Below, piece by piece: positions 47,501-57,775 of a stretch of DNA of 64,000 nucleotides. The notes under the pieces were generated by a model. It did no database searches, was not told the DNA's origin, and saw only the letters and a program-made list of their open reading frames with translations. The stretch lies in the NCBI GenBank assembly GCA_030867875.1, contig JAOWCC010001501.1, forward strand, positions 33,871,971-33,935,970, read 5' to 3'. This stretch comes from Actinernus sp. WN-2022. Taxonomy: Eukaryota; Cnidaria; Anthozoa; Actiniaria; Actinernidae. The first letter of the stretch is position 1. Every line of letters begins with the position of its first letter. The translations under genes were made by a program, and so were the position numbers.

Positions 47501-50500
47501 TGAAAAACTGGGGGGGCACAAAGTCATTTCGCAACCTAACCCCTGGGTTTCCGAGGGGGCCAGGTACCTTGTTTGTTTGTTTTTGGAAAACATTTGGGGG
47601 GCACGAGCCCCCCCGGCCCCTAAGGGCGCTACGGCCCTGCCACACAAGTGAATAGCCAGCAGTATATAGTTATTTTATTTTCTATCAAATGGACAAAAAC
47701 TTGTGCGAGGTGATTGCTGCTTCGCTCGGAGGTGAATAGCAAAGGATATTCACCTCTGGAGTAGCCAATCAGAGTGCACGAAAAACACTATTCACTTGAA
47801 AATCTAATAGCAGAGACAAGCAGCAGGCCTTTAATTTGCTGTCAAATATAAATCAATAAAGATGTTGATACAATGTATCTGAAAACAAACCTTGGTGATA
47901 CCCTGCATATGTGATGAGAAGATCTCGTAGAACAAGAAGGTTCCGATTACCCTTTCCACTAAAGAAGACAGAAAACGTGTTACTTATATCTGTCAGTGAA
48001 TTTTTAATACTTTAGTTTAAACTAATTTTATGGCATTTTCTTATTCACTTTTTATTGCCTTCCACTTATTTTCACCTTCAAATGGCCATAAAATTAGTTT
48101 GAAGCAAAATATCAAAATTTGCCAACATTTTTTTAAGCCAGTGGTATATTTGTTATTTTGCAAAGCATTGGGTGGATAATACTGTATGTTATTCCCATAT
48201 ACAATCAATTCAAATATGTGAAATTCACTGATTTGAATATAAATTATCCCAACTTGTTACCATAGCAACAGTTAAAATATATACACATAACTTATCAGTG
48301 GTCATTTAATTGGTATACTAAGGTTGCCCATGTCCAGCCCTTACTTTACTCTATATACACAAGAACATTTAATCTGTATGACAGCTGAAAGAAAACTTTA
48401 GACACTGATCTCTTGATCTCTTCTTTCCCCATCTTTACCCTATTATAGTCACATTAGTCATCTATCTACCCTGGCATATCAAATTGGAATTTAGCATGTT
48501 GGTTTTTGTGGAGGGAGGAAAATCGGAGAAACCACAGAAAAACCCTTGGAGCAAGGACGAGATACCAACAAACTCAACTCACATATGGTGCTGCGTCCAG
48601 GAATCAAACCTGGGCCACAGAGGTGAGAGGTGAAGCGCTTAACCACTGCACCACCCTGGCTCCCAGGGTGGAGTGGGATCACACAATTATGTTCATTGAT
48701 TTCTCTTAAGGTTACCGTTTCCGTTTCCAGCACCTCGAGGAAACATCGTAGATAAATCATCCATGTATCATTTTAAAGCTTATAAAATTGGCTACAAGAA
48801 TACATAAAAAGTTTTGAGTTCTTTGAAAATCTCGAATTTTCCGCGATCCTGTTTCTCGGATCTAGTGAGATGGCTTTCAGAAGCTCCGACTCCGAAAATA
48901 TTTTAAAGTTTTAAAATCTGTTTGCTTTGTCGCATTTCAGAGGAATCGTATTACAAAACCGTGTCGGGGAATTTCAAAATTCGATATTTAGTTCAAAAGT
49001 TATCATGCTCTCCGTGAAAAGGCGAAAAATAATCAGAGTAGATTTGCGGAAAACGCCGTCAAGAGCTCTATTTTTAGAATTTTCTCTATTTTTAGAATTT
49101 CAAACAAATCGACTAAATTCCTCTTGAGTGGGAGCTTTTTTAAAACTCTATTTTGGTTGAAAATCGAAAGCGTAGAAAATAGCATTTTAGAAAATCTAGC
49201 CGTCTGTCGTGCGTGAATCTGAAGCCCCGCCTCTCCAACAATTAGCGAGCTCTTGGCCAATCATTTCTCATCTCAGTTCAACTATTTTGTCAAGGATGCA
49301 ATCTTAGTCCTACATTATTTAATATTTTCATCAATGATATTCCCAAGTTGTTCTCTTCCGATTGTGACCCAGTGAAACTTGGGGATACTAAGTTAAGTTG
49401 CCTTTTGTATGCGGACGATTTAGTGCTTTTGTCTGAGTCACAAGTAGGATTGCAATGTGGTCTCAAGAAACTTGAGTTGTACACTCGGAAATGGAAATTA
49501 AGGGTTAATCTGAAAAAATCCAAAATTTTGATTTTTGGAACACAGACACAAAGGCGAGTATATCTGTCGACTAGGTGGTTTTTCGGTGACGATAATTTGG
49601 GTTGTGTTGATGAATACACATATCTTGGGATAACTTTACATTTCGGTGGGAATTTTAAAATTGCTTTGAAAGTATTATATAATAAGGCGTTTCGAGCATA
49701 TCATGGTTTATTGAAAAAAATGTCTAATGTGGAGAATGTGCCTGTTAAGGTATTGCTAAAACTATTTTCTTCGTTAGTAGTCCCGGTTCTGTTATACGGG
49801 TGTGAGGTTTGGGGAGTGTTTTTGTTGGGTAAAACTTCCTCGTTTGAAATGTTTAAACAAAAATTCTTCAAAGTAGTCAGCGATTTAGAAAGGTTACAGC
49901 TTAAATTTTACAAACGTATTTTGGGGGTTCATAATAAAACTACAAATTTGGCAGTTTATGGTGAGCTGGGTAGAAGTCCTTTAATCGTGCAAATTTCTTC
50001 TCTGGTAGCAAAATATTGGGTTCGAATAACTGATAGTTCTTATGACGATACTCTTGTGGGCAAAGCTGCAAGAGCGTGCATCCAAAATAAGTACCAGGCG
50101 GTATCGTTTACGAATTATGTGTTAGAATGGTGTGAGTTGAAACCACTAGTTGATATTCACATACCGCTTAAACAGTTGAAAAGTTTAGGTAGCTTCGTAA
50201 AAACAAAATTATATGAATTGTTCTCTTCCTTCTGGAAAGACCAGGTTCAACAGGGTCGTAATTGTGGCAAACTTCGAACGTTTAGTCAAATAAAGACAAA
50301 TTTTAGGATTGAACGATATTTGTCAGAAATTCAGAATGTGAAGCATAGACAGGCTGTTTCAAGGCTGCGTATGTCAGCTCACAAGTTACCTGTTGAATCT
50401 GGTCGATACAGTCATACTCCATACGAGGAAAGGAAGTGTAATTTTTGCAATTTGAATGTAATTGGCGATGAGTACCATTATTTGATGAAATGCTCTAGTA

Positions 50501-53500
50501 AGGAATTTGAAGAACGGAGGGTCATATTTTTAAGAAGTTTATTTGATTATAACGAATCTTTCCGTTTATTTAATTCAAATAATATTTTTATATATATTAT
50601 GAATATGGGTGATGTTTCTATTCTACGTCTAGTCGCAGAATATTGTTATAGTGTCCTAGAAATGTTTAGTTTTAGAAATTCTTGAGGCATAAGTCTATTT
50701 TAGTGTAAGAGAAATATGTGTATTTCTATTTTGTGATTTGACATTTTGTGTTATCTGCATTAGTATTGTATTTTATGTTTGTATTTCTAAGGTACCATTT
50801 ATTGGTGTGAAAGGAATAAAGATTATTACTATCTGTCAAGATTTCCCGCCAATGTTGATTTCCGATCAAAGCTACGCGCCGCATCGAGAAAATGTTAATA
50901 TAGCTGGTTGTTCTAGTTTTCTTGTGTAACTTGAAAAATGAGAAAGACAGAGAGACCTTGAGGGACAAAGCCAAGGTGAACACCTAGAGATGCCTTGAAT
51001 GCCAGCATAGTTAATAGAGGAGACAGCGATTTGCAGGCGGCTGAAACAGCACGGCAATAGCGAGCTAAGATCGTGGTGTTGGTTTCAAGCGATTCAGAGT
51101 CACCGTCAGACTTTACGTTTCCATCTAAGCTTTCTTGGAAACAAATATCCTCTCGGCTGGCTCCTATCAATTCTTCATGTTCAGATGTGGGCCACTCGGC
51201 ACTCTGTCTGAAAGTGAAAATACGAACGCTTGTCGGGTTTTTCGAGGACTCCTGTTTGGCTTTGTAATTGTAGTTGTATGGTTTGGCCTCGTTTTGCTTT
51301 TCTTTTTTCTTTCTTTTTCAAGCTAAGGGCATCCTGCCTGCTTTTTGTAAGATATATGGCCAACAACCGATGGAATTGTGTGTGGAAAAACGTTTCTCAA
51401 TAAACGTAAACATTGGTATATGAAATAAATTTAATATTATATGCGCCAGCTTTCTTCACACCGTCGTTACGGGCGAGTGAGCACTTGTCATGTGTTTATT
51501 GATCTACTGTCAATGAAACGGAACCTTTTACTTCCGGTCAAAAACTTCCTTTTGGTATTTCTCCGTCAACATATTTTTTTATTCAACGGAGTTTTTGGTA
51601 TATGAGACACTACTACTAAAACTACATTTCTGTGCGAAAAAAAAATGTTCCCATCTTTTTCGTTTTGAAGGTATCCGGTAACCTTAATACTTTCTCTTTG
51701 ACATTGATCTTCAAATTAAATTGAGATAGATAACAAAACCACAGCAAAGAATGTTCCTGGATTAGAGAATGCGATAAGGTTCATGAAACAGGGTACAGAT
51801 TTTTTGGGATCAGGTCTGAAAAAGGTATGAAAAATTATTTATTCTGGTCTGAAATAGGGTCTGGGTTTTGAGTCCTGGGCAGCACACTCCCACCCATTCC
51901 CAGACATTATAAACATATTAAAAGCACTGAGCTAATGTGACATGACTTATTCTACAGTGTATACTGACCCAAAGAAGGTGTGACCTCTGTCTGTGCGTGG
52001 CACATCTTTATCTATACTTCTTATAGATACCATGAGTTCGTTGAGGTCAATTGTTTGCCTACTAGCATTGACCTGTGATACCAAGCAACAAAGTTAAAAA
52101 CCTTTACTCTATTCTAAATTTTTCAATATTATTCTAATATTTCATCACAATTACAGTATGGCTACAATGTTTCCTATGAGTGGGGAAGGTACAACAATGT
52201 CTTCTAAAAAAACACAGTTACTGTACTGTCAACATGCAATGACATTGAAATGGTTTCCTTGTTGTTTTATATGGTCTTTCTGATCCAATCAAATTACAGA
52301 GTTATGGTACAGTAAGTAGTAGGGGGAACTCCAGAGCAAAAATGATTAAGAGGTTTCCAAACCATAATGATGTTGACCCCTAAAATGTATCCAAATTATA
52401 TATAAAGTGATACATTAACCCTTTGGAACCCAAACGCGTTAACCACAATTGGTGAAATCCAGAGTGCTAACTCAACCCTCCCCCCTCTTCAAGTTTGGTT
52501 AGCCCCACACAGCGGTCAAACGTCTGCACGTGCGTATTACGGTCAGTCTGGTGGGCGGCCGCAGTGTTTCAAAAAAAAATCAGCTTGTGAACTTCTACCC
52601 CCAAAAGTTAAGAAAAGTACGTAAAAGTTAAGCTTTATATTTTCACAGTCGACGGGAAATTGAACAAACTTCAAGCTGTGAGTTTACCCAAAAAAATGAA
52701 ATTTACCAAAAAAGTTCTCAAGGTTTTAAAACGGGTGTGTGAACAGTGACACCGCTGGCTCGCTTTGAATTTGTTTTGGAATATGTTATTGTTGCAAGAC
52801 TTTTGACGCATGCGCAGACGTAGTTAAATACTGCTGACTTTTTAAGCGAAGGGCTCAATTTTTTTCCACAATGACATGCTTCATATTGGCCAGCTAGTAC
52901 CCAAAGGGAAGCCATAAACCTGGCTTGCATCAGGTAGTAAAACTTATGTCCATATAACAAAACACTTAATGACTGGTTGCTTGGGAAACAAGTGAGTTTT
53001 GTTTCCATCAACCTCAACTGGCATCTCAGGAAACATTGAGAGTCTCAGGGAAACAAAACTCACTGTTTACCTCGGGGCCAGTCATTAATAAGTGTATATA
53101 ATATACATGTATATCTGCTTCAATTATTTTATTACCCCTTGATCACTGTAATGAATATGTACAGTTTTACAAAGACTAAATAATTATACAAAATTGGTTG
53201 AAAAATGCAGACTGTCCATGGGGTACTGTGTTTAGGCTTAAAATGGTTTAATATACAACTGTATAGTCATTAGAAAAAAATTTTTAAAGCTTATAGAAAT
53301 GTTCCAATCTCTTTACCTATCTTCCCAATGTTTGCATGCCTAAGAAATCCTACCTGACACAGGGGTAAAAAAATTAAGCATGTACAAAAAGTGTTTCTAC
53401 AGTAATTAAGGGTTAAATATCTCACCTTTGCTGTTAAGTTTAGGAATACCAGCTGACCTTCCTCCAAGCTATCCAGTGCAGTGGGAGCATTACCCCCACC

Positions 53501-56500
53501 ATGCCCCCCTTGGTTAATGTTTTTGCATTCCTCACATTCCCTTACATAGTGAGGGTTTGTTGTGGTTGAAGAGTCACCATTTTCACCAGAAGAGTTGTAA
53601 CCTCTTATTAATTCTTTCCATCTCGTCTTCTGTGCATTGTATTTTGCACAGTTTTCAGCTAACATAACTTGTCTTTCTCTGCAACAACAACAACAACCTT
53701 TATAATTTATTCATTTTAGTCACTTTAGTCGATTCTGATCTGATTGGCTTATAGTTACAGTTACATGTGAATTCATGACAGCAGACTTGCATGTAGGATA
53801 TTTTATTATACATGTACAGTATAGACATTAGAGTATTTTACCAGGATCTAAACCATTCGTGTAATCCATATTTCACTTGCTGGAATAAGAAATATTTTAA
53901 CTGTCAAGGATATTAAACTTTCGCACCACCATGTAATGTCCTCTGTATCTGTAGGCTGCATGTGCATAGTGTGTACTAATTAGGTCATGGTATCTATATA
54001 TAGGAATCACTGAACCATCTTATTGCATAACTTTCAGCTGGCAATCTCTCTGCCAATCTATTTTTAGTACGTTTAGTGAAGTTTTCAAGGCCTTGGTCTG
54101 TATTATCAGCCTCAGCCTCTGTCTTCGGCTCATAACACTTCAGTCTTGATAATTTTCGCTATCATGCTCAACCTCATACATTAATTGCTTATAATTATTA
54201 TCAGCCTTAATCAATTTTGCAAATCAAATATGAGGATAAATAATTGCCACACAAATTAACCCGACAAATGTCCTATTGAAATGTTCAAAGGATACTAAGC
54301 AGTTAGGACATTAAAAATATACTTGTTTTCATTGAAAAATAATATTTTTAACTATTTCTTTGAATAATTAAAGTACTTTAGGGAGTGTTCATTATTTATG
54401 GCTTGGGGGGGGGGGGGGGGGGGGATTGGCATTTCATCTGCTTCTCTTGTTAAAACTTTTATGACCCCCCTATGAATGAATTAAAACTTAGATGACCTCC
54501 CTATAAAATTGCTAAAAACTTCATTGACCCCCCCCCCCCAAAAAAAAAGAAGATGGATGTGCAAGAAAGAATGCAAACAAAATTTACTATTGTTTCTATA
54601 TTTATGGTATTTTCCATGATACATTACTTTTGTTTTAATTAGTAGAAAACATATATATATACAGGTATTCTTCTGAAAATCTCTACCTCACCCTCCTTCC
54701 TGCATCAGGGAACTTGAAATAAGTACTGTTAATTCGTGCATTATATTGCATCAGATTGCATTGTTCCGTAGTCCCAAATAAATGAAAAGGATTGGCATTA
54801 CTAATCTCAGTATTGGCATAACTAATCTCCTGGACACCAATGCATTATCTGTCCTATGGGGATGTACATGCCTTTGATCATGAGCTTAGAGAATACCATC
54901 CTGCGTATGAAGGAAACAAAACAGACTGTGCCTAAATGTTGCAAGGGCCGAAGGCCAGAGCCTAAATTTTTGAGATTTACTGCACGCAGCTTTCTAAACA
55001 CTGGTTTCCTGTGTTCTGGACTAAACATTGGCTTAGCATTACAACAACAATTTCATTACATTTTACATGACAGGTACGTCAAAACTTTGATGACCCCCCA
55101 AGGAATAGGTAAAATCTTTGATGACCCCCCTACAAAAGCACTTTAAAAAAACTTTTTTTGCCCCCCCTTATGTTTCACCAACTCCCCCCCCCCCCCCAAG
55201 CCATAAAATAATGAACACTCCCTTATTTAAAGTGAAACTTGGTGAAAGCTTAGTGTGCTACTTTTGATGCACCAATGTAAAATTAATCTGACTTATAATA
55301 ATATATATTGTGCCATTATTTTTGTTATCACAGTAATCCCATGATGGCATGCTTTGATTAAAGATCCCAACAGGATTCTGAATAGCTAATTTATATGAAG
55401 ATCTGGTATATAATTAAATCAAAGCAATTAAACTCTGCAACTTTACCTGACTGTTGATGAAAATGGATACAAGCCAAAAAGAAATCTCCAGACATCTTTA
55501 CGAATCATGTTGTTTATACCACCTGAAATACATGTAGGTATTAGTGTAAGGACAACATTTTGTGTTAGTATACGTACATATATAGTGGTTCGATCAGCGT
55601 TTGATTCAGAATTTAAAATAAACAGTAGTCTGATCAAAAATGGCCATTTTAAATCCTGTTTTAAACTTGTTTCCAACATTTGGCTCAGTACTAAAAATGT
55701 ATTTACATGGTTAGTACAAATTTTGGCCTAAAATATACATCCCGAGAATTATGCCTCTTACAAAGAATTGAATCCTGTTACTAGTATTGTTGGTTTAATA
55801 TTATAGTAAGAGTTTTCAATACTTTAATTTAATTTTGAGTAATTGGCCATGAGTGTAGGGGTGACTGTTTGCACAACTTTAATAGCCTAATCAGCAGTAC
55901 CTGATAGAAAGATTTAGAGTATATTAGGTAATGGGACATACATGTAGAGATTAGGAAGAGGAACACCTAAATGTAGGTAGCCTGCGAAAGCAGCCGCATA
56001 GGAATCCGTTTCCGAGCAGGCACAAAGATGCAGAAGCCGGGGTGGCTATAATATAATAATTTAATAATAATTTATTATATTTAATTATTATTAAATTAGT
56101 GGCACGGTGGTTATAAAACCCTAATTGCCTCTCACCTCTGTGACTCAGGTTTGATTCCCAGATGCTGCGCCATACATGTATGTGAGTTGAGTTTGTTGGT
56201 ATCTGCTCCGAGGGTTTTTCTCTGGTTTCTCTGGTTTTCCTCCCTCCACAAAAATCAACATGCTAAATTCCAATTTGATCTGTGGATTAGCTGGGTCCTG
56301 ACTTTGATGAGCCCTTATATGCTTGTTTCAGGTCCCGTTAGAAATTCAGAGCTGCTTTTGCAGGCTAAAAAGTGGGTGGATAATCTATTGAAAACCCCTA
56401 TCCATATGGATAAATAAATTTTCAGATCTTATGGAAACATTGTATCACCGATTACATGATGGCCATTCTTACCTTTAAATATAGCCTTTCTCACTCCAGT

Positions 56501-56710
56501 TTCATTGATAATCCGTCCATCCTGATCCATCATTTTATTCCATTCTTTCATTTCCAGTGGATGAGTTCTTTCTGTGATTTGAATTGGGCTTTCCAGCTCT
56601 CCAAGCTCAAGTTCACAAAACTCCTCCATAGATGGAGATCCACCATTGCTATAATCTTCCGTTAAATATCTTGAGTGGTAACCCACGTCCGAATACATTT
56701 GTAATCTCAA
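35400..56710 (-). CDS. TBC-domain Rab GTPase-activating protein (multi-exon)
   Basis: Accelerates GTP hydrolysis on a Rab GTPase, acting in membrane traffic. Exons in transcript order: about 56700-56473, 55522-55447, 53678-53426, 52072-51969, 47958-47891, 45083-44943, 42227-42137, 40865-40717, then a terminal exon 35547-35400. All have AG/GT borders and the first eight join in phase. Landmarks: MKEWNKMMDQDGRI, GGINNMIRKDVWRFLFGLYP, NCAKYNAQKTRWKEL, IDKDVPRTDR (arginine finger), GYAQGMNDILSRFLVVLES (glutamine finger), DMGDLLFVHR, WLVLGFKREFCFEEALKLFE. This order is the standard TBC fold, closest by eye to TBC1D15/17/25-type proteins. Phase at 40717 (one base left) and 35547 (one base needed to finish a codon) shows at least one further exon between them, not located. 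The 5' end is uncertain. Confidence 0.92.
35686..36053. mobile_element. Repeat with GAGGGTGGTAAA ends and poly-G tract
   Basis: Left GAGGGTGGTAAAATAATGGG followed by about 18 G; right TTTATCACCCTCC. The interior has CCATTTCACGATT-like spaced repeats. Resembles the poly-G elements at 24.6 and 54.4 kb. Confidence 0.55.
36887..37335. mobile_element. Inverted-repeat MITE with AGGGAAGCGTCAC ends
   Basis: About 50-bp arms from AGGGAAGCGTCACACATCGA to AAACTTCGCTGGACG and its complement. ACTA flanks both ends (36884-36887 and 37336-37339), a possible target duplication. Confidence 0.8.
37510..37738 (+). mobile_element. tRNA-derived SINE, family B
   Basis: GAGTTGAGTTTGTTGGTATC, CTCCCTCCACAAAAACCAAC, TCGATCTGTGGATTAGCCGG and GTCTCGTTAGAAATTCAGAG occur in the same order as at 56.1 kb. 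The tRNA-like head is degraded. Confidence 0.82.
40085..40255. mobile_element. Palindromic MITE with ATGACGTCA arms
   Basis: CTCTTATAGATGCACAGATGACGTCACAACG opposes CGTTGTGACGTCATCTGTCTATCTATAAGAG. Same family as 21190-21310. Confidence 0.8.
40717..47958 (-). CDS. TBC gene central and 3' core exons (47958-47891, 45083-44943, 42227-42137, 40865-40717)
   Basis: The 68-bp exon encodes GKGNRNLLVLRDLLITYAGY. The next encodes YAQGMNDILSRFLVVLESE (glutamine finger) and MEHVKGDFLETGMMRKI. Then LVQKLLKRMDEQLERHF with DMGDLLFVHR, then WLVLGFKREFCFEEALKLF and a charged tail (EAERERDKQRSKEREK) that looks like a coiled coil. YCCF replaces the more usual YWCF after the Q-finger segment. Intervening introns hold a recombinase relic, a TTAA MITE and a LINE tail. 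Confidence 0.93.
41760..42050. repeat. ATC microsatellite and 29-bp minisatellite
   Basis: CATCATC-type microsatellite followed by about four copies of CATCTCATCCATCCATCATC-AGTCATCAT (about 41830-41945), then CTCC-rich sequence. His/Ser-rich open frames across it are repeat artefacts. Confidence 0.88.
42657..43578. pseudogene. Tyrosine recombinase relic (Crypton/YR-element type) with inverted middle
   Basis: Three parts. + strand 42657-~42838: core-binding region (GTADYYIGMLKAIFTKLGKG, IGNPACDQSVKAYV). - strand ~43240-~42838: first catalytic half with the arginine motif (FYSGDRGSDL, then GFIFNHICGKTLRDGS and GYLFRPL). + strand ~43275-43578: second half (LRKLNIHEGETLHGFRSGC, with HxxR, then IAQHVGW) after a frameshift near 43385. 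The tyrosine expected shortly after HVGW is not seen (TTLMKTAQ). Catalytically dead. Confidence 0.82.
43579..44362. other. Unassigned intron with a direct repeat
   Basis: GGTCGAGATCCCCATATTTC...GGAGGCTGAGTGGAAGACAT (44005-44062) recurs at 44270-44325. Nothing gene-like. Confidence 0.5.
44363..44896. mobile_element. TTAA-type long-TIR MITE, copy 3
   Basis: Same family as the copies near 3.1 and 9.2 kb. The right end GGGTTAGGTGCACT is followed by TTAA (44897-44900). The left target site is degenerate (CAAA). It sits about 45 bp downstream of the donor of a TBC gene exon on the - strand. Confidence 0.88.
45150..45700 (-). mobile_element. LINE 3'-end fragment
   Basis: On the - strand 45640-45389 reads MMFKIIHNIIDIASKSYLKF ... 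STAKDWNSLPTNIATIS ... SLDKFKCELIEL, the typical end of L2/CR1-like LINE proteins (FFPxTAxxWNxLP). AT-rich 3' untranslated sequence follows to about 45150, close to the TBC exon at 45083. Confidence 0.85.
45885..46015. repeat. Hairpin with CAGACCGAGGTCTT core
   Basis: AATATCAGACCGAGGTCTTT and AAAGACCGAGGTCTGATATT (45909-45955) are complementary, inside outer CTGTACGGAG / CTCTGTACAG arms. Confidence 0.75.
46252..46392 (+). other. Candidate isolated + strand exon in a TBC intron
   Basis: 47 codons, phase 0 at both ends, with acceptor TTTTCGTCTATAG and donor CAG|GTACCT, encoding SLQESCLIRVGGHSPVSDV then YKLTLPLDLTDEVKLKDHLL. No family recognised. The complementary strand is also partly open, but the TBC junction needs no exon here. 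A GC-rich (GCGCGCGCGC) patch lies 170 bp upstream. Could be a nested gene, a gene fragment or chance. Confidence 0.25.
46900..47220. repeat. GTGAATAGCC-type repeat, unoccupied copy
   Basis: TAGTATATACCACACTGCAGGTGAATAGCCAACACC ... TTTATTTTCTGTAAAAATG. The same sequence at 47470-47700 carries a 156-bp insertion, and related ends occur near 45850 and 57630-57720. Confidence 0.7.
47330..47460. repeat. Palindrome with GATAAAATCTGTATCCCC arms
   Basis: GGGGATACAGATTTTATCTTCTC faces GAAGATAAAATATGTATCCCC; GATGAAATATCTTACTCG faces its complement. The right end CAGCCATGTAAT is shared with 22.7 kb. Confidence 0.8.
47484..47639. mobile_element. 156-bp MITE with AGGGCCGTAGC ends and 6-bp target duplication
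   Basis: Starts AGGGCCGTAGC and ends GCTACGGCCCTG. CCACAC is present at 47478-47483 and 47640-47645. G/C tracts (GGGGGGGCAC / GAGCCCCCCC) lie inside. The empty counterpart is at about 46930-46960. Confidence 0.9.
47959..49274. other. TBC intron, mostly unassigned
   Basis: Has an inverted pair near 48005-48105 (TTAGTTTAAACTAATTTTATGGC / GCCATAAAATTAGTTTGAA) and a family B SINE. No exon. Confidence 0.5.
48486..48668 (-). mobile_element. tRNA-derived SINE, family B, with intact A and B boxes
   Basis: Read on the - strand: A box TGGTGCAGTGGTTAAGCG, B box CAGGTTTGATTCCTGG, then TGAGTTGAGTTTGTTGGTAT, and ending CACAAAAACCAACATGC. It lies in a TBC gene intron. Confidence 0.85.
49275..50835 (+). 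mobile_element. 5'-truncated non-LTR retrotransposon, open C-terminal half
   Basis: Begins inside the reverse transcriptase (GCNLSPTLFNIFINDI), has catalytic LLYADDLVLLSES, KWKLRVNLKKSKILIF and the thumb, then YGCEVWG, and a C-terminal CNFCNLN...HYLMKC zinc-binding motif. The frame is open to the stop at 50685, so insertion is fairly recent. The 3' end is GGAATAAAGATTATTACTAT. Endonuclease and fingers are missing. Clade not assigned. Confidence 0.92.
50838..51960. other. TBC intron, unassigned
   Basis: Several overlapping open frames on the - strand (50872-51366) with Lys-rich and Ser-rich composition but no recognised domain or splice logic. 51770-51890 has AGGGTACAG/GGGTCTGGG-like degenerate repeats. 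Confidence 0.4.
51969..56710 (-). CDS. TBC gene 5' exons including the arginine finger
   Basis: Exon ~56700-56473 carries ITERTHPLEMKEWNKMM and ends at KAIFKG. 55522-55447 gives GGINNMIRKDVWRFLFG. 53678-53426 begins RERQVMLAENCAKYNAQK and has an insertion with a CxxC (VRECEECKNINQGGHGGGN) rarely seen at this point. 52072-51969 carries IRSIDKDVPRTDRGHTFFG, with Arg of the IxxDxxR motif as the catalytic finger. The GTCAGT donor at 51968 leaves two bases that complete Gly with the next exon. Confidence 0.93.
52925..53092. repeat. Unoccupied paralogue of the site disrupted at 3.05 kb
   Basis: CATCAGGTAGTAAAACTTAT, then AACAAAACACTTAATGACTGG, then the hairpin GAGTTTTGTTTCC...GGAAACAAAACTC. Corresponds to 3010-3056 plus 3574-3712 without the 517-bp element. 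Confidence 0.85.
54381..55222. mobile_element. 842-bp inverted-repeat element with poly-G/poly-C ends and TTA target duplication
   Basis: Starts GGGAGTGTTCATTATTTATG-GCTT followed by about 18 G; ends in poly-C then AAGCCATAAAATAATGAACACTCCC. TTA flanks both ends (54378-54380 and 55223-55225), the PIF/Harbinger pattern. The interior has TGACCCCCCT-type repeats and no transposase. Confidence 0.9.
55523..56094. other. TBC intron, unassigned
   Basis: AT-rich, with a TATAATATAATAATTTAATA microsatellite-like stretch near 56045-56100. Nothing else seen. Confidence 0.4.
56095..56365 (+). mobile_element. tRNA-derived SINE, family B, longest copy
   Basis: Head GTGGCACGGTGGTTATAAAA, B box CAGGTTTGATTCCCAG, body TGAGTTGAGTTTGTTGGTAT, tail ending GTCCCGTTAGAAATTCAGAG. 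The - strand neighbours belong to the TBC gene, so this copy is antisense in its intron. Confidence 0.85.
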
Positions 56711-57421
56711 TTAATTACTAATTTGTCACTTAAAATTCCTGTTTTGTCTATTATTTTCAGTGCAGAGTGACAAAAAATATTTGCACAACTTGCTGTATTG
56801 TTCAAATTAATTGAGAATGTACCTTAATTGTGTTTGGTACAAGCTATAGCTTGAGCCACTACTACACAAGTAATACCAAACACTGCTCAAGAACGTACCA
56901 CGCATTGATAGTTTGTCATGTCTACACTGCTACAGCAAATATTCCAAGCTTCGATTCACAGAGCAATATGGTGACTTAATTAGCAGATTTAAAACAGTCG
57001 GCCAAGAAATCCAGCAGATTAACTTGATCTTGAAAACACTCTTTCACTTTAGATTATTTCCACATGTATCGTATATATATCGTGAAGAATTCACGCAAAA
57101 ATTCCACCATCCTTAATGAGATATGAAGAACTTGCATGCAATCACGCTACAAAAGGTTTACCTACGAATCAAATTACAACGCATGAGGTACCGTTTCACA
57201 ATATTAGCCTCGGTTTCTACTCTAGATCTGGACACACTTTTAGATTTTACGTCAGCTGTATACAAAAATAAACACATCGTCATATTCGTATTTATATTCG
57301 CACTGAAACTCGTACACCCACACAAGTTGAAAGCCAGTATAAATAATTGCATACTCCACGCATTTGCCTCTGATTTTGGAGCAAAGAAAAACTATTACAT
57401 TTTCAAGGTATGTGCACTTAC

Positions 57422-57463
57422 CTTTTCTGGTTTCCGTTGGAGAAAAACGGCGTTAACTATCAT
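57422..57463 (-). CDS. Possible first coding exon of the TBC gene
   Basis: On the - strand an ATG opens MIVNAVFLQRKPEK and runs directly into a consensus donor AAG|GTAAGT (57421). It does not connect in frame to the exon at about 56.7 kb, so another exon or a different start is needed. It may instead be the end of a 5' UTR exon. Confidence 0.35.
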
Positions 57464-57624
57464 CCAAAATGGAGGACATTAGCTTCGTACTGAACGAAAT
57501 TGACACAGCGAGAAAGACTGGTACTAGTCACAAATTATGCAGTTGTTACCGTGGCCAGCCAGATAACCATTACATTATTTACTTCTATAATTCTCTATAA
57601 TTCTCTATAATTCTCGATAATTAA

Positions 57625-57725
57625 CAATTATTCATCGAAGTGGAGGTGAATAGTGGTGGAAATCATATTCACTGTTTGAGTAGCCAATCAGAGCGCACGA
57701 AAAGTGATATTCACTAATTAAAAAT
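57625..57725. repeat. GTGAATA-type inverted repeat
   Basis: CAATTATTCATCGAAGTGGAGGTGAATAGT, then AGTAGCCAATCAGAGCGCACGAAA and ATATTCAC. Same family as 46.9 and 47.7 kb. Confidence 0.6.
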
Positions 57726-57775
57726 ATTCGATACTGAAGTAGAATTACACGTAGGTTGATTAATGAAGAAATGTA

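Noticed and set aside
53291..53425. Continuation of the TBC exon through VRYLTLNYCRN to LRHANIGKIG
   Set aside because: A GTGAGA donor at 53425 and the in-phase IDKDVPR exon at 52072-51969 show this is intron read-through.
56913..57116. + strand frame YSKLRFTEQYGDLISRF as a gene
   Set aside because: Protein-like in places, but no splice partners, no known family, and it lies within the likely 5' part of the - strand TBC gene. Left unassigned.
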